Both the position numbers and the translations under genes were made by a program. A DNA stretch of 23,990 bases, taken from the NCBI RefSeq assembly GCF_902489365.1, contig NZ_CABTZR010000033.1, positions 1 to 23,990 of the forward strand, written 5' to 3'. The notes under the pieces are model-generated. The model worked only from the letters and a program-made list of their open reading frames with translations. It did no database searches and was not told the origin of the DNA. Positions 15,102-21,269 of the stretch are shown one piece after another. How positions within the stretch are numbered: the stretch's first letter is position 1; every line of letters begins with the position of its first letter. This stretch comes from an uncultured Corynebacterium sp. (GTDB lineage: Bacteria > Actinomycetota > Actinomycetes > Mycobacteriales > Mycobacteriaceae).

Positions 15102-15707
15102 ATGACTTCCTCTCGTCTTCGCCGCGTAGTTGCTACCTCCGCCTTGTCCGTCGCACTTGTTGCTGGCGGAATCGCTGCCCCCACTGCGGGTGCGGTGACC
15201 ACCTCCATCAAGAATGACAAGTGCACCATCACGTTGAGCGAGGACGAAGCCAGCGACCTCAAGAACGCGGAGTCTAAGGACAACGACGTCGACAGCAGCC
15301 TGCTGAAGGATGGCTTGGAGATTCTCCCGAAGGACGCCGCTGCACGTGCCAAAGCAGTGGAGAACCAGTCCGATGAGCTGTACCGTGACCTCGCAAACTT
15401 CGAGGCCGAAGTGGAGCTCGGTGACGAGGACGCCGTCAAGCGCGCCAAGAACAACATCAAGGTAGCCGAGACCTTCCGCGACATCGCGCCGGAGTACGTC
15501 AAGGCGCTCGATGCGTGTGCCAAGAAGGAAGAGTTCAACAAGAAGGCACCGAGCGGTGATAACACCTCCTCCAACATCGATAAGGGTGGCGCCATCATCC
15601 TCGGAGTATCCGGCGCCCTGACGGTGCTCTTTATGGCTCTCCGCGCAGCCAGCCCCTTCCTGAAGACCGTCCTGCCGCCGCAGCTGGCGGCTATGCTTCC
15701 GGCCTAA
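15102..15707 (+). CDS. Secreted helical protein with C-terminal transmembrane segment, unknown function
   Basis: The 201-residue product has a signal peptide (MTSSRLRRVVATSALSVALV, cleavage likely near PTAGA). A strongly charged, mostly helical domain of about 130 residues follows, with one cysteine at each end (KC near the start, DACAKK near the end), probably a disulfide. Then come a transmembrane segment (about 165-187, GAIILGVSGALTVLFMALRAA) and the tail SPFLKTVLPPQLAAMLPA. No family is recognised. AAAGG lies about 11 nt before the ATG. It follows another secreted, tail-anchored protein by 53 nt and is closed by a strong hairpin, so the two probably form a unit. Confidence 0.78.
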   Translation: MTSSRLRRVVATSALSVALVAGGIAAPTAGAVTTSIKNDKCTITLSEDEASDLKNAESKDNDVDSSLLKDGLEILPKDAAARAKAVENQSDELYRDLANFEAEVELGDEDAVKRAKNNIKVAETFRDIAPEYVKALDACAKKEEFNKKAPSGDNTSSNIDKGGAIILGVSGALTVLFMALRAASPFLKTVLPPQLAAMLPA

Positions 15708-15762
15708 GTCTTAGGGCTTAAGACCTAAAGAGCCGACGCTTAGGCCCCAATGGGGCCTAAGC
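15708..15762. terminator. Hairpins between the convergent secreted-protein gene and rsgA
   Basis: A perfect 11-bp stem, GCTTAGGCCCC (15738-15748) and GGGGCCTAAGC (15752-15762), has a 3-nt loop and overlaps the rsgA stop. A smaller stem, GTCTTA/TAAGAC (15708-15713 and 15719-15724), precedes it. It probably ends transcription from both sides, although there is no clear U-tract. Confidence 0.65.
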
Positions 15763-16779
15763 CCAATCGACGTTGGTGCGCAGGGAGGCCAAAAGGCCCC
15801 GCACTGCATCGCGACGGCGCGCAGAAGCAGTGCCTTCCTCGATGCTCAAGTCCAAGCCGCACTCAGGATCCGCGGGCGGCCCAGCATGCGTGCAGCCGCG
15901 CGGGCAGTCCTCGATGGCTTCGGCCAGATCATCGAAGACCTCGATGACGTTCTCGGCATCAATGTGGGCCAATCCAAAGGAGCGGATGCCGGGCGTATCA
16001 ATGATCCACCCGCCATTCGGCGTGCTTCCTTCCGCCGGCAGGCGCAATGCCACCGACTGCGTCGAGGTGTGGCGGCCCTTGCCCACCGCAGACACCTCAC
16101 CGGTTTCGCGGTTGGCATCCGGGACAAGCCGGTTGACCAAGGTTGATTTACCCACACCGGAGTGGCCGATGAGCGCCGTGACATGTCCATCAATTGCGGC
16201 GCAGACTTGCTCCAGTCCATCGTCGACGCCGGCCTCCACCACCGTGACATCCAAGTCTGCAAACTCTTGGGCAAACGGAGTGGGGTCGGTGAGGTCGGTC
16301 TTCGTCAGGCACAGGACCGGCTGGATATTGCCGGCAAAGGCCGCGATGAGGGCACGCTCCACGAATCCAGAGCGCGGCGGTGGATCCGCCACGGCGCTGA
16401 CGATGAGCAGGCGGTCCGCATTCGCCACCACGATGCGCTCATAAGGGTCAGTGTCATCCGCGGTGCGCCGGAGGACGGAACGGCGTTCCTCCAGTTTGAC
16501 GATGCGTGCCAAGGTGTCCTTGCGCCCGGAGGTATCGCCCACGACGCCGACCCGGTCGCCGACCTCGACGGGCGTGCGGCCCATCTCGCGGGCGCGCATC
16601 GCGGTGACGACCGGGCCATCGTTATCAAGGGCAACCCCCCAGCGCCCGCGGTCCTTGGTGATCACCATGCCGAACTTGGCATCCTTGTGCTTTGGGCGGT
16701 CCTTCGTGCGCGGGCGCGAGCCTTTGCCGGGCCGGATGCGGACATCGGATTCGTCATAGCTGCTCGCGCGCCTAGCCAC
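15757..16779 (-). CDS. rsgA: Ribosome small-subunit-dependent GTPase RsgA
   Basis: RsgA helps late maturation of the 30S subunit and hydrolyses GTP when bound to it. The 340-residue product has an OB-fold N-terminal part and a circularly permuted GTPase domain in the expected order: TKTD (159-162), then the P-loop GHSGVGKST (205-213), then DTPG (261-264). A zinc site C292-x3-C296-x-H298-x8-C307 follows. The start is GTG at 16779, which overlaps the last 8 nt of aroA, so the two genes are translationally coupled. An extended basic N-terminus (about 30 residues) comes before the OB fold. The aroA-rsgA pairing is conserved in actinobacteria. Confidence 0.95.
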   Translation of the reverse strand: MARRASSYDESDVRIRPGKGSRPRTKDRPKHKDAKFGMVITKDRGRWGVALDNDGPVVTAMRAREMGRTPVEVGDRVGVVGDTSGRKDTLARIVKLEERRSVLRRTADDTDPYERIVVANADRLLIVSAVADPPPRSGFVERALIAAFAGNIQPVLCLTKTDLTDPTPFAQEFADLDVTVVEAGVDDGLEQVCAAIDGHVTALIGHSGVGKSTLVNRLVPDANRETGEVSAVGKGRHTSTQSVALRLPAEGSTPNGGWIIDTPGIRSFGLAHIDAENVIEVFDDLAEAIEDCPRGCTHAGPPADPECGLDLSIEEGTASARRRDAVRGLLASLRTNVDWA

Positions 16780-18055
16780 GGATCATGGCCTCCCACATCC
16801 CGGCGAAGCCGGGCAGAGTCTTGGACGTGGTATCGATGTCCTCGACCTCGACCCCTTCGACTGCCAGGCCGATGATGGCGCCGGCGGTGGCCATGCGGTG
16901 GTCGGCGTGGGAGTGCCACTTCCCTCCGTGGAGTGGGGCAGGGGTGATGCGGAGGCCGTCGTCAAGCTCGGTGACGTTGCCGCCCAAGCCGTTGATCTCG
17001 GTAGCGAGGGCCGCCAGACGGTCCGTCTCGTGACCGCGCAGGTGCGCGATGCCGGTCAACGTCGAAGACGAGGAGGCCAGCGCGCACAGCGCAGCCACGG
17101 TCGGGGTGAGTTCACCGATATCTCCCATGTCGAGCTCGATACCGCGCAGGCCTGCTAGGCCCTCATCTGGGCCGGTGACCTTCAGGTACGGATCCTGGCG
17201 AGGTGCCTGTGGGACGTACTCAACCTGTGCGCCCATCTGTTCCAGGATGCCGCGGAAAGCATCACCCGGCTGGTTCGTTTCCTCCGGCCAGTTCGGAATA
17301 CTCACGCTGCCGCCGGCGACTGCCGCTGCAGCCAGGAAGGGCGTGGCGTTGGACAGGTCCGGTTCGATGTACCACTCGCGGCCTTCAATCTTTCCAGGAC
17401 GCACGACCCAATTATCCTCGCCCGCGACGACATGCACGCCGGCGTCACGCAGCATGCCGACGGTCATCAGGATGTGGGGCTGGGAAGGTACGGTGCCGCC
17501 TTTGTGGCGCACGCTGAGCCCGTAGCGGTAGCGCGCACCGGCCAAAAGCAGGCCGGAGACGAACTGGGAAGAAGCGGAGGCATCAATGGTGACCTCGGCG
17601 CCCTCTGGGACGCCTTGGGGCGTGATGGTCAGCGGCAGGCTATCGCCCTTGATGTCAACGCCCAGCTCACGCAGGGCCTTCGTCATGGTGGACATGGGGC
17701 GCTTGCGGGCATAAGGGTCACCGTCGATGACAACGGGCCCATCCGCCAACGCGGCTACCGGCGGCAAGAAGCGCATAATCGTGCCGGCCAGGCCGCAATC
17801 GACGGTCGCCCCATGCAGCTGGCCCGGGGTCACGCGCAGGTGCGGGCCCCAGTCAGAGATACCTACGCCCATGGCCTTCAAGGCTTCCTTCATCAGGTCG
17901 GTATCGCGGGAGACCAGCGGGTTGTAGATAATAGAGGGGGAGTCAGCCAGCGCAGCGAGGATCAGGGCGCGGTTGGTCATTGACTTTGACCCGGGGATTT
18001 CCTGAGCCCAAGAAAGCGGGCCGGCGGGTTGGGGAGCACTCCAGAAAGCAGACAT
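16772..18055 (-). CDS. aroA: 3-phosphoshikimate 1-carboxyvinyltransferase (EPSP synthase)
   Basis: AroA joins shikimate-3-phosphate and PEP in the pathway to aromatic amino acids and folate. From the ATG at 18055 the product is 427 residues. It has PGSKSMTNRALILAAL (from residue 21), LAGTIMRFLPP around 89-99, DPYARKRPM, DMGDIGELTPTVAAL with the catalytic aspartate region, and HADHRMA near the end. The frame is open up to 18139, but that would run into the divergent SRAP gene, whose start is fixed by its catalytic Cys. An ATG at 18064 is a second option. No ribosome binding site is seen before either. TATTAT lies 7 nt before 18055, consistent with a leaderless mRNA. Confidence 0.95.
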   Translation of the reverse strand: MSAFWSAPQPAGPLSWAQEIPGSKSMTNRALILAALADSPSIIYNPLVSRDTDLMKEALKAMGVGISDWGPHLRVTPGQLHGATVDCGLAGTIMRFLPPVAALADGPVVIDGDPYARKRPMSTMTKALRELGVDIKGDSLPLTITPQGVPEGAEVTIDASASSQFVSGLLLAGARYRYGLSVRHKGGTVPSQPHILMTVGMLRDAGVHVVAGEDNWVVRPGKIEGREWYIEPDLSNATPFLAAAAVAGGSVSIPNWPEETNQPGDAFRGILEQMGAQVEYVPQAPRQDPYLKVTGPDEGLAGLRGIELDMGDIGELTPTVAALCALASSSSTLTGIAHLRGHETDRLAALATEINGLGGNVTELDDGLRITPAPLHGGKWHSHADHRMATAGAIIGLAVEGVEVEDIDTTSKTLPGFAGMWEAMIRG

Positions 18056-18074
18056 GTAGTCCATAATAAAGGGC
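18056..18074. promoter_or_regulatory. Shared divergent -10 core for aroA and the SRAP gene
   Basis: The 19 nt between the two start codons contain overlapping -10 boxes on both strands. CATAAT at 18062-18067 (plus) is 7 nt before the SRAP ATG. TATTAT at 18068-18063 (minus) is 7 nt before the aroA ATG. Each fits TANNNT (the plus copy with C at the first position) and each would give a leaderless transcript. Both -35 regions fall inside the opposite gene. Confidence 0.55.
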
Positions 18075-18737
18075 ATGTGCGGAAGATTTGTTCTGTTCAC
18101 CGAGTCCCTACTGGAGGAAGTCGGAGCGTGGGAATCCATTACGGAAGTTCATGCGCCGGAAGGCCTGCCGCCGGCACGCTATAACATTGCTCCGACCCAG
18201 CCCATTGCCATCGTGCGGGTTGCGGAGGAGACCGCCCGCGTGGAGCCAGCGCGCTGGGGGCTTATCCCGCACTGGAAGAAGGACCTCGACGGCCCACCGC
18301 TGTTTAATGCCCGTGCGGAGACCGTGGCGCAGAAACCTTCCTTCCGGGAGGCTTTCAAAGCACAGCGCTGCGTTATCCCGCTGGATGGCTACTACGAGTG
18401 GAAAGCCGGTGAGGATAAGAAGGCCAAGAAGCAGCCCTATTATGTGACCGGGCCCGATGGCTTGCTATGGGCGGCAGGACTGTGGGCCACGGGGATGGAG
18501 AGGCTCTCGGCCACGATGGTGACCACGGATGCCACGGAGGAGATGGCGTGGCTGCACCACCGCTTGCCCAAGTTTCTGACTGCAGATGAGATTGCGCCCT
18601 GGCTGGCGGGGGAGGCGCTGCTGGAGCCGAGCTCCGTGCGCGGTTTTCAGACACGCCCGGCCGACCCCGCGGTGGGCAACGTGCGCAACGACTACGCAGA
18701 GCTTATCGACGAACCACCGGCCACCACCCTGTTCTAG
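18075..18737 (+). CDS. SRAP/HMCES-family abasic-site shielding protein (YedK-like)
   Basis: SRAP proteins form a covalent thiazolidine link with abasic sites in single-stranded DNA through the amino-terminal cysteine and so protect replication forks. The 220-residue product begins MCGRFVLF, leaving Cys2 at the N-terminus after Met removal. It carries YNIAPTQP with N37, WGLIPHWKK, FNARAETV (R80, E82), CVIPLDGYYEWK (E108) and HHRLP at 161-165 in place of the usual H-x-RMP. All catalytic positions are present. The ATG is fixed by the need for Cys2. It is divergent from aroA, as with Rv3226c in M. tuberculosis. It ends 10 nt from the convergent ybaK-type gene. Confidence 0.93.
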   Translation: MCGRFVLFTESLLEEVGAWESITEVHAPEGLPPARYNIAPTQPIAIVRVAEETARVEPARWGLIPHWKKDLDGPPLFNARAETVAQKPSFREAFKAQRCVIPLDGYYEWKAGEDKKAKKQPYYVTGPDGLLWAAGLWATGMERLSATMVTTDATEEMAWLHHRLPKFLTADEIAPWLAGEALLEPSSVRGFQTRPADPAVGNVRNDYAELIDEPPATTLF

Positions 18738-18747
18738 TGCGCGAGAG

Positions 18748-19251
18748 CTAGTCGGCGAGCACGTCGGCGAAGGAGAGCTCCAGCACGCGGGGGAGATCCT
18801 CCGGATTCATCTCAATGTCGAGGCCACGCTTGCCGCCGGAGAAGAAGATGGTATCGAAGAGCAGCGCGGTCTCGTCAACGACAGTGGGCAGGACGTGTTT
18901 GTGCCCTAACGGGGAGATGCCGCCGGGGATGTAGCCAGAGGACTTGGAGGCGTCGGCAGGCGCGGCCATTGTGGCCTTGGACGCACCGAAAGCGGCGGCG
19001 GCCTTCTTGAGGCTGAGCTGGTGGGTGACCGGAAGGACGCAGACGGCGAGTTGGCGTTTGGGGCCTTTGCCGGCGCTCAGATCAATGACGAGGGTTTTGA
19101 AGATACACTCAGGAGCAACGTCGAGGGCCGCAGCGGCTGCCTCGCCGAAGTGTTCGCGACCGCCATCAAAGGTAGAGACGTGGTGGTCAATACCTGCCTC
19201 TTCGAGGAGTTTGAGAGCGGGGGTAGCGGCACGCGGGGTCTTCTTGGACAT
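18748..19251 (-). CDS. ybaK: YbaK/EbsC-type Cys-tRNA(Pro) deacylase
   Basis: YbaK-family enzymes hydrolyse Cys mischarged onto tRNA-Pro. From the ATG at 19251 the product is 167 residues, typical for the family. The conserved CIFKTLVI strand with K52 is present, as are LPVTHQLSLKKAAAAFG and the GYIPGGISPLGHK loop (about 106-118). The frame is open to 19296, but that would overlap the sigH start. A TAGGGT box 7 nt before 19251 and the family start MSKKTPRAATPAL favour the inner ATG. It is divergent from sigH and convergent with the SRAP gene. Cytoplasmic. Confidence 0.92.
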   Translation of the reverse strand: MSKKTPRAATPALKLLEEAGIDHHVSTFDGGREHFGEAAAAALDVAPECIFKTLVIDLSAGKGPKRQLAVCVLPVTHQLSLKKAAAAFGASKATMAAPADASKSSGYIPGGISPLGHKHVLPTVVDETALLFDTIFFSGGKRGLDIEMNPEDLPRVLELSFADVLAD

Positions 19252-19288
19252 ATAAACCACCCTAGTCCTGAGCGCTAGGATGGTCGGT
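19252..19288. promoter_or_regulatory. Divergent -10 boxes for ybaK and sigH
   Basis: On the minus strand TAGGGT (19264-19259) is 7 nt before the ybaK ATG at 19251. On the plus strand TAGGAT (19276-19281) is 7 nt before the ATG at 19289 of sigH. Both would give leaderless mRNAs. An ATG at 19280 overlaps the plus box and is then not the likely sigH start. Confidence 0.5.
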
Positions 19289-19894
19289 ATGGCCACAGAA
19301 ACGACGAGCGAGACGCTTCAGAAACAGCGGTTGTTTGAGGAGCAAGCCTTGCCCTTGCTGGACCAGCTTTACGGCGGAGCGATGCGTCTGACGCGCAACC
19401 CGCAAGACGCGGAGGATCTGATCCAAGAGACCTACCTCAAGGCCTTTAGCAACTTCGATTCCTTCAAACAGGGCACGAACTTGAAGGCGTGGCTGTACCG
19501 CATCATGACGAATACCTACATCAACTCCTACCGGAAGGCCAAGCGCCGCCCGGTGGAATCCTCAGCGGATGAGCTTAGTGACTTTCAGCTGTATACCACG
19601 TCCGGACATGACTCCACGGGCCTGGAATCAGCGGAGGTCGAAGCGCTCAAGCAGATGCCGGACTCGGAGATTTCCGAGGCCATGAATGACCTACCGGAGG
19701 ATTACCGCATGGTGGTGTACTACTCGGATGTAGTGGGTTTGGCCTATAAGGAAATCGCAGAAGTGATGGGCACCCCGTTGGGGACGGTCATGAGCCGCCT
19801 CCACCGCGGAAGAAAATTACTCCGCGCGGCGTTGAAGGACGTAGCACGAGAAAAAGGCATTGGTCGCAACCACCCAGAGATGGAGGAGAAGTAA
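19289..19894 (+). CDS. sigH: ECF sigma factor SigH
   Basis: SigH directs RNA polymerase to heat-shock and thiol-oxidation genes in corynebacteria and mycobacteria and is held by the anti-sigma factor RshA. The 201-residue product (from 19289) has region 2 (LYGGAMRLTRNPQDAEDLIQETYLKAF, then NLKAWLYRIMTNTYINSYRK), closely matching mycobacterial SigH. It has region 4 with the helix-turn-helix YKEIAEVMGTPLGTVMSRLHRGRKLL. An ATG at 19280 would add three residues, but it overlaps the -10 box. The stop overlaps the next ATG (TAATG), and the next gene encodes a zinc anti-sigma factor. The call is secure. Confidence 0.95.
   Translation: MATETTSETLQKQRLFEEQALPLLDQLYGGAMRLTRNPQDAEDLIQETYLKAFSNFDSFKQGTNLKAWLYRIMTNTYINSYRKAKRRPVESSADELSDFQLYTTSGHDSTGLESAEVEALKQMPDSEISEAMNDLPEDYRMVVYYSDVVGLAYKEIAEVMGTPLGTVMSRLHRGRKLLRAALKDVAREKGIGRNHPEMEEK
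19808..19833 (+). promoter_or_regulatory. Candidate SigH-type promoter for rshA inside sigH
   Basis: GGAA at 19808-19811 and GTT at 19831-19833 are 19 nt apart, matching the GGAA-N(17-20)-GTT pattern of corynebacterial SigH promoters. It lies 61 nt before the rshA start. An internal SigH-dependent promoter for rshA is known in C. glutamicum, so the position makes sense as feedback control. Confidence 0.45.
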
Positions 19895-20166
19895 TGGAAC
19901 GCGCAACAGGACGCAATTGCGGTGCGTGTAACTCTCCCGAGGTTGAAGCGCTCTTTCGGGAGCTGTTCGATGAATCAACGAGCTATGCGCGAGCACTGGA
20001 AATCCGCGAGCACCTCGCGCAGTGCGATGCCTGTCAGCAGCGCGTCGAGAGTGAAGAAGTAGTCCGAGCGCTTGTGCGCAAATGTTGCGGGGGACAGGCT
20101 GCACCGCAGTCACTGCGCCAGCGCATTTGCGTGGAGATTACGCGGACTGAAATCACCTGGGGCTAG
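19894..20166 (+). CDS. rshA: Zinc-associated anti-sigma factor RshA
   Basis: RshA binds SigH in the reduced state and lets it go on oxidation. The 90-residue product has the ZAS motif H40-x3-C44-x2-C47 (REHLAQCDAC). Additional cysteines lie at C9, C12, C64, C65 and C78. The N-terminal CGAC and the C-terminal CC are candidates for redox partners; RsrA-type proteins also use an N-terminal Cys as a zinc or switch ligand. The start ATG overlaps the sigH stop by one base and has GGAGGAG just upstream, so the two are translationally coupled. Two hairpins follow the gene. Confidence 0.92.
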   Translation: MERATGRNCGACNSPEVEALFRELFDESTSYARALEIREHLAQCDACQQRVESEEVVRALVRKCCGGQAAPQSLRQRICVEITRTEITWG

Positions 20167-20186
20167 GGCCGCCGAGGCCAAGTTAA

Positions 20187-20268
20187 CGCCTAGGCCACGT
20201 TAATTAGGCCTAGGCGCATACGCAAAGGGCTCGTTCCCGTCCTCGGAATGAGGAAGGAAACGAGCCCT
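20187..20268. terminator. Two tandem hairpins between rshA and bL37
   Basis: The first stem is a perfect 10-bp pair, CGCCTAGGCC (20187-20196) and GGCCTAGGCG (20207-20216), with a 10-nt loop. The second is an 18-bp stem with two mismatches (20226-20243 and 20251-20268) and a 7-nt loop. They separate convergent genes and can act as terminators for both. Confidence 0.75.
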
Positions 20269-20279
20269 GAATGCTGACG

Positions 20280-20354
20280 TTATGCGTTAGGACGCTTGCC
20301 GTGGTTAGCGGACTTCTTACGGCGATCCTTGCGCTTACGGCCACGCTTGCTCAT
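20280..20354 (-). CDS. Ribosomal protein bL37 (24 residues)
   Basis: The reading frame from the ATG at 20354 encodes 24 residues, starting MSKRGRKRKDRRKK and ending SANHGKRPNA, then TAA. This closely matches the small, very basic bL37 protein seen in mycobacterial ribosomes, which begins MAKRGRKKRDRK and ends ANHGKRPN-; related sequences are often annotated as an AURKAIP1/COX24-domain protein. It is far below normal ORF length cut-offs. AAGGAG at 20366-20361 is 6 nt before the ATG. A possible -10, TACAGT, lies at 20398-20393. It is on the same strand as the WhiB gene 95 nt upstream and could also be read from there. Confidence 0.88.
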   Translation of the reverse strand: MSKRGRKRKDRRKKSANHGKRPNA

Positions 20355-20449
20355 CGCGTACTCCTTCTGTTAAGGGTAAATGAACTTATTTAACTGTAGC
20401 GGCAGGGTATGCCGGAGTGTTAATCGGGGGTGTGCCTTCTGAGGGTTCT

Positions 20450-20707
20450 TTAAGCGGAAACGCGGGCGCGGGCGCGGCTGCGGTTACGGCGCTTGATAGC
20501 GCGGCGCTCCTCCTCAGAGAGGCCGCCCCACACGCCGGCATCCTGGCCGGACTCGAGGGCCCACTTGAGGCAAGAGGAAGCGACCGGGCAGCGGTTGCAG
20601 ACCAGCTTGGCCTTAGCGATCTGGGTGAGTGCAGGTCCGGAGTTACCGACAGGGAAGAAGAGCTCCGGGTCTTCGTCGCGGCAAACAGCTTCGTGGCGCC
20701 AATCCAT
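20450..20707 (-). CDS. WhiB-family iron-sulfur regulator, WhiB1/WhcE type
   Basis: The 85-residue product has the four [4Fe-4S] cysteines C9, C37, C40 and C46 in C-x27-C-x2-C-x5-C. It also has the family turn GVWGG (58-62) and a basic C-terminus (IKRRNRSRARARVSA) for DNA contact. WhiB1-type proteins bind the primary sigma factor and respond to NO or O2. The position next to sigH-rshA is that of whiB1 in M. tuberculosis and whcE in C. glutamicum; WhcE is linked to heat and oxidative stress. AGGAG lies about 9-10 nt before the ATG at 20707. A long intergenic stretch with a 20-bp palindrome lies upstream. Confidence 0.9.
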   Translation of the reverse strand: MDWRHEAVCRDEDPELFFPVGNSGPALTQIAKAKLVCNRCPVASSCLKWALESGQDAGVWGGLSEEERRAIKRRNRSRARARVSA

Positions 20708-20765
20708 GATTGAAATCTCCTAACAAATTTTTGACAGCAGTGGGTGAAAGTAGGCGCACCTAGGG

Positions 20766-20785
20766 CAGTTCACAGCTGTGAACTG
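20766..20785. repeat. 20-bp perfect palindrome upstream of the WhiB gene
   Basis: Positions 20766-20785 read the same on both strands (CAGTTCACAG and its complement). The site is 58 nt before the WhiB ATG, near where the -35 region would be. It could be an operator for a dimeric regulator or a hairpin in the leader. Its centre, CACAGCTGTG, is the reverse of the GlxR/CRP half-site order. Confidence 0.8.
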
Positions 20786-21043
20786 TTCCGAGTGCTACGG
20801 GGTGAAGTGGACTGGTCTGCGGTCAGTGGGGCCCTGTCTCGAGTTGGGGCCAGCGTCGACGCCGCCGTGGTTCACTTTCTGTTAACTCGAAGTTTGCTCC
20901 GAGTTATGAACTGATTTAACAGCTCGTTGTTTTTGCTACCTGAGAATAATGACACGTTTACTCAAAGTCCGCTAGGGGTAAAGGCTAAAAAGTGTCCAAA
21001 GTCACTAAACAAATGTGGTCGCTTTAGGGTTTGCTAATGGATT

Positions 21044-21063
21044 GAAGGCTGTAAGAAGGCTGT
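21044..21063 (+). repeat. Helically phased direct repeat
   Basis: GAAGGCTGT occurs twice with a 2-nt spacer, giving an 11-bp period, close to one turn of DNA. This layout is common for activator sites. It is far from both flanking starts (about 210 and 340 nt). Confidence 0.6.
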
Positions 21064-21255
21064 CAATAATCCGTCTACCAGCGTTGATAGGGGTAAAACT
21101 GTGAGTGTGGTGACCTGGATCGCGTCAAATCCATATTCAGGCCTCTGCCCCCGAAAACTCTGCGTGTGGGAAGGCCTAGCTGAATGCCATGGACGGTACC
21201 TGCAGGGCGGGGGAGTCTGCGGTGTGGAGATGGCTTAAACCGCCGGGGTAAGAAG

Positions 21256-21269
21256 TAGACTAAGCGGCC
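21256..21269 (+). promoter_or_regulatory. -10 box for a likely leaderless GTG-start gene
   Basis: TAGACT at 21256-21261 is followed by 8 nt and the GTG at 21270. No good ribosome binding site precedes the GTG. Confidence 0.45.

Larger units (their letters stand above)
20708..21269. other. 562-bp intergenic region between the WhiB gene and a membrane protein gene
   Basis: I see no protein-coding gene here. The contents I can name are the 20-bp palindrome at 20766-20785, an inverted repeat AACTCG/CGAGTT (20884-20889 and 20900-20905), and a 9-bp direct repeat GAAGGCTGT with an 11-bp period (21044-21052 and 21055-21063). A possible leaderless promoter for the next gene lies at 21256-21261. The stretch from about 20920 to 21110 is clearly more A/T-rich than its surroundings, which fits a regulatory region. 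Confidence 0.6.

Noticed and set aside
21101..21116. TGTGA-like half-site upstream of 21270 considered as a GlxR/CRP site
   Set aside because: The second half (TGACC) does not fit TCACA and the central TA is absent.
21189..21251. 20-codon frame with two Trp codons, possible leader peptide
   Set aside because: It has no ribosome binding site, no downstream Trp or amino-acid gene and no attenuator-like pairing that I could see.
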